58,157 bases of DNA. Origin: JBCBST01 sp039819115 (lineage in GTDB: Bacteria; Bacteroidota; Rhodothermia; Balneolales; Balneolaceae). A model generated the notes under the pieces. It did no database searches and was not told the DNA's origin. It saw nothing but the letters and a program-made list of their open reading frames with translations. How positions within the stretch are numbered: position 1 is the first letter of the stretch; each line of letters begins with the position of its first letter. The stretch is taken from the NCBI GenBank assembly GCA_039819115.1, contig JBCBST010000004.1, positions 1-58,157 of the forward strand, in the 5' to 3' direction. This document shows positions 1 through 9,433 of the stretch, piece after piece. Position numbers and translations under genes: made by a program.

Positions 1-168
1 ACGCACCAGGTCCGGATCGTAGATCAGGTCAATGTTGGTGCGGTTTACCAGCTCAGATAAGGCTTGTTCTATCGTTATTCCCCGAACCACAAACCGGGAT
101 TTGGTTTCCTGTGCCTGCGCGAAACCAATCCCGGATAATAAGAAGAGAAGAAAGAACGCCCGTTTCAT
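1..168 (-). CDS. STN-domain outer-membrane receptor, N-terminal part (runs off the window)
   Basis: Only the first 56 codons are present; the gene continues past base 1. The start is an ATG at 168, five bases after the FecR stop codon. Residues 1-20 are a typical signal peptide (basic start, hydrophobic core, then AQAQ). The rest, with 'VVRGITIEQALSELV' and 'IDLIYDPDLV', has the pattern of the secretin/TonB short N-terminal (STN) domain, which in FecA-like receptors contacts the FecR anti-sigma factor in the periplasm. Gene order sigma, fecR, receptor is the usual one for signal-transducing TonB-dependent transporters (SusC-like or FecA-like). The plug and barrel lie outside the window, so the substrate cannot be judged. 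A secretin-like protein is possible but less likely in this context. Confidence 0.75.
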   Translation of the reverse strand, partial: MKRAFFLLFLLSGIGFAQAQETKSRFVVRGITIEQALSELVNRTNIDLIYDPDLVR

Positions 169-173
169 ATCGG

Positions 174-1064
174 TTATCTTGATATCGTATACCCGGTTTT
201 AGTACGATTTACGGATAAATCTTTCAGACTGGAAACATCGCTCAAAATATCAGTAAGGGATTTTTCTGAGGTGTAATAGGCTTTAATGCGTTCGTCATCG
301 AATAAGCCGCGGTCAAATTCGATGTCTACTCCATGTAGTGCGCTTAACCGGTCGAACAAGTAAGACAGCGTAATGGTCTGAGATCCCAGCCGGCTAAAAG
401 AAAAAGGGGTGTCCGGATCCTGATCGTGTTCAAAGGGTGTAAGACGATTTTGTACAGGATCCAGCAAAACTCCGTCTCCGGCTAACAGATTCTGTTCATC
501 CTCTGCCGTATTAACCCTTACGTTGCCTTCAAATACACGCACAACCGGGGAAAGCGAGGTGTTATCAGACCAGTCACTAACGGTGAACTGTGTGCCTAAT
601 ACCGTTACACTGGTCGCTTCGGTATTCACCACAAAGGCTTTGGTGGATGGAACAACATCAAAGCGGGCTTCACCCTCAAGTTGAACCTTTCGGTGCATAT
701 AGTTGAATAATACCGGGCGGTAGGAAAGGGAAGAATTACCGTTCAATGTAATCCGCGACCCATCCGGGAGGACCTGCGAGTTTTGTTCACCGGATGAAGT
801 GGTATAGGTCCGCTCGAACGTAAGTACAGAACCAATCCCCAGCATAAAGAGGACGGCAGAAGCTGCTGCCCAGTACACGAACGATGTTCGTTTTTCCGTT
901 ACAGGTTGTTCATCAATGGCAGCCCATACTTTTTTTAAGGCGGCCTCTGTTTCATGTTCGTCTGGCATGACGGGATCAGGATTAGGCTCTATCTGATCCC
1001 ACATATCCTTAAGCTCATTGGGTAGCTTTTTCAGGTTTTGGTGTATATCAGGCTTTGTTTTCAT
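174..1064 (-). CDS. FecR-family anti-sigma factor
   Basis: A 296-residue membrane protein that should hold the neighbouring ECF sigma factor inactive until the outer-membrane receptor signals substrate. The cytoplasmic segment is about residues 1-60, one membrane helix lies at about 62-82, and the periplasmic part starts at about 85. That part carries the FecR signature: 'LPDGSRITLNGNSSLSY', then 'VQLEGEARFDV', then 'FVVNTEATSVTVLGTQF', then 'VRVFEGNVRV'. The C-terminal portion (about 225-296) resembles the DUF4974 domain that follows FecR in Bacteroidota. Its start overlaps the end of the sigma gene by 4 bp, so translational coupling is likely. Family assignment is secure; the signal is unknown. 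Confidence 0.9.
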   Translation of the reverse strand: MKTKPDIHQNLKKLPNELKDMWDQIEPNPDPVMPDEHETEAALKKVWAAIDEQPVTEKRTSFVYWAAASAVLFMLGIGSVLTFERTYTTSSGEQNSQVLPDGSRITLNGNSSLSYRPVLFNYMHRKVQLEGEARFDVVPSTKAFVVNTEATSVTVLGTQFTVSDWSDNTSLSPVVRVFEGNVRVNTAEDEQNLLAGDGVLLDPVQNRLTPFEHDQDPDTPFSFSRLGSQTITLSYLFDRLSALHGVDIEFDRGLFDDERIKAYYTSEKSLTDILSDVSSLKDLSVNRTKTGYTISR

Positions 1065-1633
1065 ATCACCATCGGTTGATTTTTAATTTTATCATAGGCG
1101 CTGCGCAACGTTTTTAAAGCAGCTACAATATGGTTGTTGACTGTACGAGGTGAGACGTCCATTATCTGGGCAATTTCGTCATGCTGAAGCCCATCAAAAC
1201 GGCTCAGTTCAAACGCCTCTTTTTGGCGAATAGGTAATTGATTAATCAGATCCCGTACCAGTTGATCATTTGAGGCTGTTTCGTCTTCTTCAGCGGAGGT
1301 CTCGTTCAGGTGTACCCATTGGGTTTCAGTGAGCTGAGCATATTTAGACTCATAATCACGAATGTGATTCAGCGCGGCATTCCTGATGATGGTGTACATA
1401 AATGAAGTGAGCGATTTTTCCGGCTCCAACTCGTCGCGCCGCTCCCACAGCGTTACGAATGCATCCTGTACAAGATCACAGGCCTGAGGTTTAGCATCTA
1501 CGTAGCGACATGCAAAGCTCACATAAACAGGGTAATACGCCCGGAAGAAATTGGAGAATGCCAACCGGTTCCCACGTTTGATTTCTTTTGACCAAGCCTC
1601 AATTGGATGATTATTCATGAAAGTATTACCCAT
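1061..1633 (-). CDS. ECF RNA polymerase sigma factor (FecI-like)
   Basis: A 190-residue sigma-70 family protein of the extracytoplasmic-function type. Region 2 spans about residues 28-95, with 'ACDLVQDAFVTLWERR' and 'FMYTIIRNAALNHIRD'. Region 4 spans about 125-180, with 'LPIRQKEAFELSRFDG' and the helix-turn-helix 'HDEIAQIMDVSPRTVNNHI'. It lacks regions 1 and 3, as expected. It should direct polymerase to the promoter of the receptor downstream, under control of the overlapping FecR gene. The start is uncertain: ATG at 1633 gives the length quoted, and an ATG five codons later (1618) is equally plausible because neither has a clear ribosome binding site. Confidence 0.92.
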   Translation of the reverse strand: MGNTFMNNHPIEAWSKEIKRGNRLAFSNFFRAYYPVYVSFACRYVDAKPQACDLVQDAFVTLWERRDELEPEKSLTSFMYTIIRNAALNHIRDYESKYAQLTETQWVHLNETSAEEDETASNDQLVRDLINQLPIRQKEAFELSRFDGLQHDEIAQIMDVSPRTVNNHIVAALKTLRSAYDKIKNQPMVI

Positions 1634-1707
1634 TTAATAGTATGAATACCTAGTGCCTGAGGAAAAAAACTTGGAAAAAAGATGCAGCGTTCTGATGGAA
1701 GGGCTAG

Positions 1708-2643
1708 TTATTCCGATTGCGCTTTCTGAATGCGGTTTAATAAAGCCTGTGTGATGGGGAGGGGAGTAGAATCGGGAAACGATTCGATAACAACACTCGT
1801 GTAGGCTAACCGGTCTGCCTGTCGAAAACGGTCGTACAATTCCCGGGCAAGACAATCAAAATCCTGGTTATACTCTACACAATTGGGATGTGTGCCAAAC
1901 ACAGACCGGCTCAGAAACAGATAGAGAGCGTGCGGGCTATATGGTTCTCCCTCTCTAAGCCAGCGTACCTCAGCCAATGGTTTGTAGTGAGAATATTTAA
2001 CGCCAGGGCTTTTGGGTGTGCCGTTATCCTTATGTGTTGACGATTCATTGATTTTCATCCCTAATACCCCTTCAATTTCTGCTTTGCCGATACTACCCGG
2101 CCGGAGAAGTACAGGGACAGACATCGTGAGATCCACTACACTAGATTCTAACCCGATGCGAGTAGGGCCTCCATCAATCACGGATACCTGAGAGCCAAAA
2201 TCATCAGATACATGTTCCGCCTTTGTCGGGCTTGGTTTTCCAGAGCGATTAGCACTTGGAGCCACCAGCGGACCTGATCGTTGAATAAGAGTAAGGGCCA
2301 GTGGATGGTTTGGCTGGCGTATGGCCACGGTAGACAAACCGGCGGTTATGATGTCTGGTACAATGGCTTTTTTAGGGAGAACAATCGTAAGAGGCCCCGG
2401 CCAAAATGCATCCATCAGGAGCTGTGCATATTCGGGAATCGTTTGAACGAACGTTAGCATCTGCTCCCGGTTTGCCACATGAACAATCAGGGGGTTGTCG
2501 GAAGGGCGGCCTTTCAACGTAAACACCGTTTGGATAGCATCGGTATTCCAGGCATCAGCTCCCAGGCCGTATACCGTTTCGGTTGGAAAAGCAACGGGTT
2601 GACCGGAAGATAAAAGGGTTACTGCATCTTCTATGGATTGCAC
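1708..2643 (-). CDS. tsaC: L-threonylcarbamoyladenylate synthase, Sua5 type
   Basis: A 311-residue cytoplasmic enzyme that makes threonylcarbamoyl-AMP from threonine, bicarbonate and ATP, the first step of the t6A modification at position 37 of ANN-decoding tRNAs. The YrdC domain fills about residues 5-195, with 'FPTETVYGLGADA', 'KGRPSDNPLIVHV', 'WPGPLTIVLPKK' and 'PLVAPSANRSGKPSPT'. The linker 'SPGVKYSHYKPLAEV' and a C-terminal Sua5 domain follow (about 220-311), so this is the long form, not the short 190-residue TsaC form. It starts 17 bp after the mfd stop on the same strand, suggesting co-transcription. Confidence 0.93.
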   Translation of the reverse strand: MQSIEDAVTLLSSGQPVAFPTETVYGLGADAWNTDAIQTVFTLKGRPSDNPLIVHVANREQMLTFVQTIPEYAQLLMDAFWPGPLTIVLPKKAIVPDIITAGLSTVAIRQPNHPLALTLIQRSGPLVAPSANRSGKPSPTKAEHVSDDFGSQVSVIDGGPTRIGLESSVVDLTMSVPVLLRPGSIGKAEIEGVLGMKINESSTHKDNGTPKSPGVKYSHYKPLAEVRWLREGEPYSPHALYLFLSRSVFGTHPNCVEYNQDFDCLARELYDRFRQADRLAYTSVVIESFPDSTPLPITQALLNRIQKAQSE

Positions 2644-2660
2644 GTTCCTACCTGCCTGGG

Positions 2661-5600
2661 TTAGGTGTTAACGGGTTGAGGATCTTTGTGCATGTTCGCC
2701 AATACATCCATTGCAACATCTAAATCTGCGATTTCCTGCACCACGAACCGAACGGTATCATCTTTGTGAATCACGTTGTACTTGCCGGGGCGAATAGCCT
2801 CCAGCCTGGAAAGCAGGACCTGGAACAAGCCTTCTTCATAAAACAGGTGTCCGGCTTCACTGTTGGTCTTGGGGCAAATAAGCCACATCCGATTAGCCCG
2901 TATCGTAACCTTTGTGAAGTAATTTGAGGAGGCGAGTAGTTTTATCTTAGAGGCAAGAATCAAATGTTGGGCTGCCTCAGGAATGTGTCCAAACCGGTCT
3001 TCCAGTTCTTCAACCCAATCGTTAATGTGCTCCAGCGTGGTAGACTGCGATAGTTTTCGGTACAGATTTAATCGCTCAACGTTGTCCTGGACATAGGTAT
3101 CGGGCAACAGCGCAGATGAATCAAACTCAACCAGCGTCTCAGGAAGATCCGGTTTTTTCTCAGAGGTTTCGAACATACCGCTGAACTCGGTCTCTTTAAG
3201 TTCATTTACGGCATCGTTCACAATTTTGGTGTACAGCTCAAAACCGATATCGTTTATGAAGCCACTTTGTTCAGCGCCCAGAATATCTCCGGCACCACGA
3301 ATATCCAAATCGCGCATAGCGATATTGAAGCCTGCTCCCAGATCGGAGAACTCTTCCAGAGCCAGCAATCGCTTTCGGGCCTCGGTGGTTAAGGTTTCTA
3401 TAGGATGTGTAATAAGGTAGCAAAAGGCTTTCTGGTTAGATCGTCCCACTCGTCCCCGGAGTTGATGGAGCTCAGCCAGCCCAAAATGATCGGCCTGGTT
3501 GATGATGATGGTATTGGCATTTGCGATATCGATTCCATTTTCGACGATGTTGGTCGAAACCAATACATCAAACTTGTGCTGGTAAAAATCGCCGATGATT
3601 TTTTCCAGCTGGGTTGGCTTCATTTGTCCATGAGCAAACTGTACACGGATATCGGGCACCAACCTGCGGATCATTTCCGCTACTTCTTCGATGTTTTTTA
3701 CCCGGTTGTGAATGAAAAATACCTGACCCCCACGACTCATTTCCTGTAAAATCGCATCCCGGATCAACTCTTCGTTAAAACTGTGAATCTCGGTATACAC
3801 CGGCTGACGATTGGGTGGCGGGGTACGAATAATGCTCAAATCGCGAGCGCCCATCAGCGAAAACTGCAAGGTACGGGGTATGGGAGTGGCGGTTAGGGTA
3901 AGCACATCCACCGATGCACGGAATTCCTTCAGTTTTTCTTTAGCCGATACACCAAATCGTTGCTCCTCATCAACAATAACCAGACCTAGCTCCTTGAAGG
4001 ATATATCTTTGGAGAGGATACGGTGCGTTCCAATCACAATATCAATGTTTCCTTCCCCGAGTTCTTTAATCACCTTTTTCTGTTCGGCGGGAGATCGAAA
4101 TCGGGATAATGCTTCAATACGAACCGGGAAGTTTTTCATTCGTTTGATGAAGGTTTTGGCATGTTGCTCTGCCAAAATAGTAGTGGGTACCAACACCGCA
4201 ACTTGTTTGTGATCCATAACCGCTTTAAATGCGGCGCGGACAGCCACTTCTGTTTTCCCAAACCCTACATCGCCACAGATCAACCGGTCCATCGGTTGTA
4301 TGCTTTGCATGTCTTCTTTTACCGATTTAATGGCCAGATCCTGGTCAGGCGTTTCTTCGTATTCAAAGCGGGCTTCCATTTCGGTCTGCCAACCATTATC
4401 ACCTGAAAAGGCGAAGGCCTTTTGAGATTTACGCTTTGCATACAGCTGGATTAACTCGCGGGCAATATCTTTGACCTTTTTACGGGTTTGTGCTTTTTTG
4501 CGGGCCCATTCGCCGGAGCCTAATTTGGTAATTCTCGGTTCGGTACCCTCTTTACCCGAATACTTCTGAAGTTTATGCAGGCTCGACACATTCACATAGA
4601 GTAAGGAATCGTCTTTATAGCGTAATACGACGACTTCCTGTTCGACCTCTTTTACTTCGATTTTTTTAAAGCCGGCAAATTTTCCAATTCCATAGTCGAC
4701 GTGTACTACAAAGTCGCCGATATTCAGATCCCTGATTTCTTTGAGTGATATCCCCCCATACATTTTTTTCCGTTTTACTTTGGGACGGAAGTATCGGTCA
4801 AAAATCTGGTGATCGGTGAACACTACGAATTGGTCATCCGCCAGCACAAATCCCTTATTCAGCGAACCTGTTTGTATAGAGATTGGCGTTTCCAGGTCTA
4901 AGAGTTCTTCAAAACGTTCTTTTTGAGCGTTGTTATCGCATAACAATACGATTTCATACCCATCCGCATGAAATGTTCTGATGGTAGAATTCAGCGTGTC
5001 AAAGTTTCCGTTTACAACCGGCAGTGGCTGTTGAACAACTTCTACATCGGCAGGTTGATCGTGTTGAATGGAACTACCGACCTGCAGACGTTTGAACGAT
5101 TCGATTTGTGATGTCCAAACCTCCTTACTTACAAACAGTTGTTCCGGTTCGGGGATGCTTTCCTTATCCACCTCCTGGTATACCCCGGTGGCTTGCTCGT
5201 ACCATTTGCTCAGTTCGCCTTTCACCAGTTCAGAAGAGTAGGTTACGATTAATGTATCTTTTGCCAGATAATCGATCAGCGAGGCATGAGCAGAATCGGC
5301 CCCAGGGTTCAAATTCGGGTAAATGTGAGCTTCGTTTAAAAAAGCCACCGATCGTTGGGAATCGGCATCAAACTCGCGTATGGATTCAAGTTCATCTCCA
5401 AAGAATTCCAGTCGTATGGGATAGTCGCCCGTGAACGGATAGAGGTCAACAATTCCCCCACGTACAGCAAATTCTCCGGGTTCGTCAACGAATCGTGTGG
5501 GTGAAAACCCCTGGTTTACCAACTGTTCTTTCAAGTCGTCGAGTGGGTAGCTTTCACCTTTTGTAAGTGAGATGGTGTGTTTTTGAAAATCATCAAGACC

Positions 5601-5993
5601 GGCCACCTTGTTAAATATAGCTTGTGCGGAGGTAACCACCAGATAACCGGATTCGGATTGTACATGCTGAATGGTTTCGGTTCTTTGTACAAGGCGTGAT
5701 AAATCCCGTACTACCTGGTTGTCGTACGGTTTTTGAAGTGTGGAAGGGAATAGTCTGAGATTCGGAGCTTTCAGTTCTTTAAGATCGGAGAAGGCCAGTT
5801 CTGCATCTTCTTCATCGGGGAATACAAGCAGTACGCGGTCATAGGTACGGGCCAGGCGTGCAACCAGCATACTGGATAGTGAATCAGAGCAATGATTTAC
5901 ATATACAGAATCACGATCAGACAATGCGGCCAGGATTTCACTCTGGTAGGAACAGGAAGTGAGTTTATTCCTTAATGAATCAGAAATAGACAT
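2661..5993 (-). CDS. mfd: Transcription-repair coupling factor Mfd
   Basis: A 1110-residue ATP-dependent translocase that removes RNA polymerase stalled at DNA damage and recruits UvrA. Order of parts: a UvrB-like N-terminal module, which includes 'FAVRGGIVDLYPF' (about 170) and 'IRLEFFGDELESIREFD'; the RNA polymerase interaction (CarD-like) domain at about 420-500, with 'LNIGDFVVHVDYGIGKFAG'; two RecA-like helicase lobes with Walker A 'GDVGFGKTE' near 571, DEEQ box 'VIVDEEQRFG' near 673, and 'HQLRGRVGRS' further on; and the C-terminal TRCF domain after about 930. The length is near that of E. coli Mfd (about 1150), so it appears complete. It is followed at once by the Sua5 gene. Confidence 0.97.
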   Translation of the reverse strand: MSISDSLRNKLTSCSYQSEILAALSDRDSVYVNHCSDSLSSMLVARLARTYDRVLLVFPDEEDAELAFSDLKELKAPNLRLFPSTLQKPYDNQVVRDLSRLVQRTETIQHVQSESGYLVVTSAQAIFNKVAGLDDFQKHTISLTKGESYPLDDLKEQLVNQGFSPTRFVDEPGEFAVRGGIVDLYPFTGDYPIRLEFFGDELESIREFDADSQRSVAFLNEAHIYPNLNPGADSAHASLIDYLAKDTLIVTYSSELVKGELSKWYEQATGVYQEVDKESIPEPEQLFVSKEVWTSQIESFKRLQVGSSIQHDQPADVEVVQQPLPVVNGNFDTLNSTIRTFHADGYEIVLLCDNNAQKERFEELLDLETPISIQTGSLNKGFVLADDQFVVFTDHQIFDRYFRPKVKRKKMYGGISLKEIRDLNIGDFVVHVDYGIGKFAGFKKIEVKEVEQEVVVLRYKDDSLLYVNVSSLHKLQKYSGKEGTEPRITKLGSGEWARKKAQTRKKVKDIARELIQLYAKRKSQKAFAFSGDNGWQTEMEARFEYEETPDQDLAIKSVKEDMQSIQPMDRLICGDVGFGKTEVAVRAAFKAVMDHKQVAVLVPTTILAEQHAKTFIKRMKNFPVRIEALSRFRSPAEQKKVIKELGEGNIDIVIGTHRILSKDISFKELGLVIVDEEQRFGVSAKEKLKEFRASVDVLTLTATPIPRTLQFSLMGARDLSIIRTPPPNRQPVYTEIHSFNEELIRDAILQEMSRGGQVFFIHNRVKNIEEVAEMIRRLVPDIRVQFAHGQMKPTQLEKIIGDFYQHKFDVLVSTNIVENGIDIANANTIIINQADHFGLAELHQLRGRVGRSNQKAFCYLITHPIETLTTEARKRLLALEEFSDLGAGFNIAMRDLDIRGAGDILGAEQSGFINDIGFELYTKIVNDAVNELKETEFSGMFETSEKKPDLPETLVEFDSSALLPDTYVQDNVERLNLYRKLSQSTTLEHINDWVEELEDRFGHIPEAAQHLILASKIKLLASSNYFTKVTIRANRMWLICPKTNSEAGHLFYEEGLFQVLLSRLEAIRPGKYNVIHKDDTVRFVVQEIADLDVAMDVLANMHKDPQPVNT

Positions 5994-6055
5994 GGAGACG
6001 GATACAAATAGTTAGCTTAGCTAGGTCTGAAACCCTAAGATAGGGTGCTTCATTC

Positions 6056-7042
6056 TTATAAATTATTTGAAAAGGCGATTCTCCCAAGCATAGCCAGAAA
6101 CAGACAGGAAATACTGGCACCTAAGAATGTGGTGTACTGATCTTTGTAGTCGGTGTAAATGAGTTCTTCAATTTTTGAACGCTCCAGGGTATCAATTTCT
6201 TGATACACCTGAAAAAGGCTTTGCGTATCGGTTGCACGATAGTACTGGCCACCGGTTAAGTCAGCCACCCGGGTAAGCATTTCTTCGTCTATGTTTACCG
6301 GAAGGTTTTGATACCGTACGCCAAAGACGGGGTCCCTTACCGGGTAAGGTGCTGTACCACGGGTACCTGCGCCAATGGTATATATTTTTATCCCGTAGGT
6401 TAGAGCAAGATCGGCAGCTGTTACAGGATCGATTTCACCGGAGTTGTTTTGTCCGTCGGTAAGCAAGATGATGACTTTACTGGTCGCTTCGCTGTCTTTA
6501 AGACGGTTTATAGCTGTTGCTATCCCCATTCCAATAGCCGTGCCATCTTCAATAACACCCATTTCCATATCGTCAATCAATTCTTTTAGCAGTCGGTAAT
6601 CGAGGGTGGGAGGTACAACCGTAAAGCTTTTCATGGCAAACGTTACCAGCCCGATACGATCAGATATACGCTGATCAACAAATTGTTTGGCTACTTCCCG
6701 GGCAGCCTCAAAACGGTTTGGCTTCAGGTCTTCAGCTCTCATCGACGACGACATATCCAAAACCATTACAATGTCGATGCCTTCTGCATTTTGTTCTATA
6801 GTGGTGAGCTTTTCCTGTGGCCGGGCCAGTGCAAGAATGAGTAAGGATATGCCGGTCCATGTTAACACGGCAAAGAGCCAATGGAGGTGTGCTTTCCAGT
6901 TGCCCGGTAAGTATTCCATAAACGAAGTGGATGAAAACGAGAGGGTAGGCTGGCGTTTTCCCAGCCAGCGGAATACATACAGCCCGATTAAAACAGGGAT
7001 TGTGATGAGTGCCCAAAACCACTCAGGATTTGCCCATTCCAT
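6056..7042 (-). CDS. BatA-like VWA-domain membrane protein
   Basis: A 328-residue protein with N-terminal membrane helices (about residues 10-25 and 55-72), a von Willebrand A domain (about 90-285) and a C-terminal membrane helix. The metal-ion-dependent adhesion site is intact: 'DMSSSM' near residue 96, the Thr in 'EDGTAIGMG', and 'LLTDGQ'. This matches BatA of the Bacteroides aerotolerance (Bat) set, thought to assemble at the inner membrane and work with DUF58 and MoxR proteins; the biochemical role is not established. I chose the ATG at 7042 (MEWANPEW) because the upstream extension to 7177 overlaps the previous gene and has no membrane-protein character. It lies 1 bp after the preceding stop. 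BatB, usually next, is absent here; mfd follows instead. Confidence 0.88.
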   Translation of the reverse strand: MEWANPEWFWALITIPVLIGLYVFRWLGKRQPTLSFSSTSFMEYLPGNWKAHLHWLFAVLTWTGISLLILALARPQEKLTTIEQNAEGIDIVMVLDMSSSMRAEDLKPNRFEAAREVAKQFVDQRISDRIGLVTFAMKSFTVVPPTLDYRLLKELIDDMEMGVIEDGTAIGMGIATAINRLKDSEATSKVIILLTDGQNNSGEIDPVTAADLALTYGIKIYTIGAGTRGTAPYPVRDPVFGVRYQNLPVNIDEEMLTRVADLTGGQYYRATDTQSLFQVYQEIDTLERSKIEELIYTDYKDQYTTFLGASISCLFLAMLGRIAFSNNL

Positions 7043-7043
7043 A

Positions 7044-8075
7044 CTAGACTTCCTCCAGAGTTGATGCGTGCATGATCTCGGCCTCAAAATCCTGCCGGGC
7101 CCGTTCAACACGTGCCACATCAACAAGTTTAGCTCGTTCCACAAAATTAAGTGCTTCGTTATAGCTGTTCCAGGCACTGTCTAACGTGGGTACAAATTTC
7201 GCGAATTTCACCATATCAGCTTCCCTGAGTATGGTTCGGCAGTGACGGATCAATTCATGATCGGCGCCGAAAGCGTCCAGGTAGCGCATAAGCTCCCGTG
7301 TTGTACTTTCAAGGGCCGGTATTTGGTACAGGTCTTCAAAGTAGGTTCGGATTGCATCGCCAAGCTGTACATAAAACTGGTTAAAATCCCGTTCCTCCTG
7401 TAGAATCTCACTCTCCCTTAATTCCTTTAATGTTTTTTCTAACACCGTTACAGGATTTATATAGTATACCGGGGCGACCACAGGGGCTGGCTCCGGATCT
7501 GGCTTATTTTTCCACCTGCGGTACAGCAGGTAACAGGCAACGGCCAATAACAGGGCACCGACTATCCAGGGCCAGCGCACACCAGGAATACCAAAAATGG
7601 GTTTCAACGGGCGGAATTCCTCCTCAGACTCAGCAAGAGCAGACTTGAAATACAACGTGGTTGCGGAAGCAAAAAAACGGGATGTATCGGTTTCGGATAC
7701 CACCACAACAGGAAGAGGGGGAAGTATCACGTCCTGGTTGGAGAAAAACTGAAGCTGGTACACCGTACTATCGGCAAACTCAGAAACCTTAAACTGCTTA
7801 ATGGATAACACTTCAATCGTTTCCGGGAAGGTGGCAGAATCAGGGAACTGCGCTTCCAGATAGGGAGAAGACGTTTTTAATGAAATGGAATACTCGAATA
7901 CTTCTCCGAGCATAAGCGAATCGGCAGAAACTTCGTTATACAATTCCTGTGCTACAATGGAAGGGGATACAAAGACGGTTATACTTATGAGAATAAGGAT
8001 ACGATAGTTCAATACATGCCGGTTTGTGCTGCCTGATTTGCAATTCATCCGCCAAAAATAAAAGAATCGTAGCAT
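7044..8075 (-). CDS. Bat-locus membrane protein with N-terminal beta domain (BatD/DUF4381-like)
   Basis: A 343-residue protein with an N-terminal signal/anchor (hydrophobic stretch at about residues 24-42, ending 'SIVAQEL') and an extracytoplasmic beta-rich domain (about 45-150, 'YSISLKTSSPYLEAQFPDS'). A membrane helix lies at about 168-185 ('WPWIVGALLLAVACYLLYRRW'-like), followed by a cytoplasmic helical tail. Position between DUF58 and VWA genes is typical of the small membrane proteins in Bat operons, annotated as BatD-like or DUF4381. The start could be the ATG at 8075 or the one at 8048; neither has a clear ribosome binding site. The stop lies 1 bp before the BatA start, so the two are translated as a unit. 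Molecular function unknown. Confidence 0.75.
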   Translation of the reverse strand: MLRFFYFWRMNCKSGSTNRHVLNYRILILISITVFVSPSIVAQELYNEVSADSLMLGEVFEYSISLKTSSPYLEAQFPDSATFPETIEVLSIKQFKVSEFADSTVYQLQFFSNQDVILPPLPVVVVSETDTSRFFASATTLYFKSALAESEEEFRPLKPIFGIPGVRWPWIVGALLLAVACYLLYRRWKNKPDPEPAPVVAPVYYINPVTVLEKTLKELRESEILQEERDFNQFYVQLGDAIRTYFEDLYQIPALESTTRELMRYLDAFGADHELIRHCRTILREADMVKFAKFVPTLDSAWNSYNEALNFVERAKLVDVARVERARQDFEAEIMHASTLEEV

Positions 8076-8167
8076 ACATGAGGTAAAAAAACACGGGCAG
8101 GGTTTGAATTTTGTGAATGCAGACGGTTAATGCCTATATTTATATGCTAATCATCTACTCTACATTC

Positions 8168-9433
8168 ATGGCGCGCAACATCCTCGGGGTTTCTGTACTT
8201 GTTTTAACCGTTATACTATGTTCTTGTTCTTCCTGGTTCAGGGAAGAACCTTCCTTCGAAATAACCCGCGAGAATGTGGTTGAGATTAAAGAGCTCCCAC
8301 CCAAAGATGCCTATGGTTTTCAACGGTTGGATGCTGAGGTTAAAGAACAGCGGGTCAGACGAAATCAAACCCTGGTTCTTATTTTGAAGTCGCTGGAGGT
8401 AGAACCCGAAGTGATTCGGGAGATTGAATCGGAGTCGAAGCTCACGTTTCGTGCTAACCAACTTCGATACAATCAAAAATACATTACCTACCACAACACA
8501 GAGGGACAAGCCTATCGCATGATTCTTCATCAGAATCCCATCGATTATATCGTGCTGGATTGGGAAGAGAGCGTAGTAGTAGAGAAGAGAGCTAAGCCTG
8601 TCGAAATCAGGGTCGCTGAGATTTCAGGAGAAATCACCAGTTCTTTATACGAAAGCCTGAAAAACCAAAACCGAAGTACCTTAATTGGGAATAAGCTCAG
8701 TGAGATTTACGCCTGGCAAATTGATTTCTTCCGACTACAGCGGGGTGACCGGTATAAAGTCATTTATGAACAAAAAGTAGTGGATGGTAAACCCTATGGA
8801 GTAGGACAAATACTTGCCGCCGAGTTTCTACATGCCGGAGAAACGCACTCGGCCTTTTTCCACGAAACCGCTGAGACGAGAGGTTATTACAATGCGGAGG
8901 GAAAAAGCATAAAAAAAGCCTTGTTGAAAGCTCCTTTTACGTATTCTCAGCGGGTAAGCTCTGGTTTTTCTCACAATCGTTTTCATCCGGTTCTAAAAAG
9001 AAGAATGCCACATTATGGAGTGGATTATGCCGCGCCGTTAGGTACACCGGTTATCTCTGTGGGTGATGGAGAAGTACTGGAAGCCCGATACCGGGGTGCA
9101 AATGGCAACATTGTTAAGATTAAACATAACGCTACATATACCACCGCCTATCTACATCTGAACGGTTTTGCAAAAGGCATTAAAAAAGGCAGAAGGGTGA
9201 AGCAGGGGCAGGTTATTGGCTATGTAGGGAGAACGGGAAGAGTTACCGGCGTACACCTGGACTACCGTATTTACAGAAACAATGTGCCTGTTAATCCTCT
9301 GAAAATCACGCTGCCACCCTCTAAATCGCTGGAAGGAGAACGATTAGCCTATTTCCATGTGGCTATTTCAGAATACCTGCAGCAGCTTAAGACCATGGAA
9401 GCTGATTTCCTGATCTCGGAAGCCACTTTTTAA
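8168..9433 (+). CDS. M23-family peptidoglycan endopeptidase, lipoprotein
   Basis: A 421-residue predicted lipoprotein. From the ATG at 8168 (MARN), an n-region and hydrophobic core lead to a Cys pair at about residues 19-21 ('VILCSCSS'), a plausible lipobox; the in-frame extension up to 8117 adds residues unlike a signal sequence. The middle is a long alpha/beta region. The C-terminal M23 metallopeptidase domain spans about 265-390, with zinc-ligand motif 'HYGVDYA' (about 282-288), 'YLHLNGF' near 330 and 'GVHLDYRIY' near 363. Such enzymes cut peptide cross-links of murein during growth or division. It points against its neighbours, and its stop codon abuts the stop of the convergent DUF58 gene with no spacer. 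Confidence 0.9.
   Translation: MARNILGVSVLVLTVILCSCSSWFREEPSFEITRENVVEIKELPPKDAYGFQRLDAEVKEQRVRRNQTLVLILKSLEVEPEVIREIESESKLTFRANQLRYNQKYITYHNTEGQAYRMILHQNPIDYIVLDWEESVVVEKRAKPVEIRVAEISGEITSSLYESLKNQNRSTLIGNKLSEIYAWQIDFFRLQRGDRYKVIYEQKVVDGKPYGVGQILAAEFLHAGETHSAFFHETAETRGYYNAEGKSIKKALLKAPFTYSQRVSSGFSHNRFHPVLKRRMPHYGVDYAAPLGTPVISVGDGEVLEARYRGANGNIVKIKHNATYTTAYLHLNGFAKGIKKGRRVKQGQVIGYVGRTGRVTGVHLDYRIYRNNVPVNPLKITLPPSKSLEGERLAYFHVAISEYLQQLKTMEADFLISEATF

Noticed and set aside
6032..6046. Hairpin ACCCTA/TAGGGT between BatA-like gene and mfd
   Set aside because: Only six pairs with no T-run in either direction; too weak to call a terminator.
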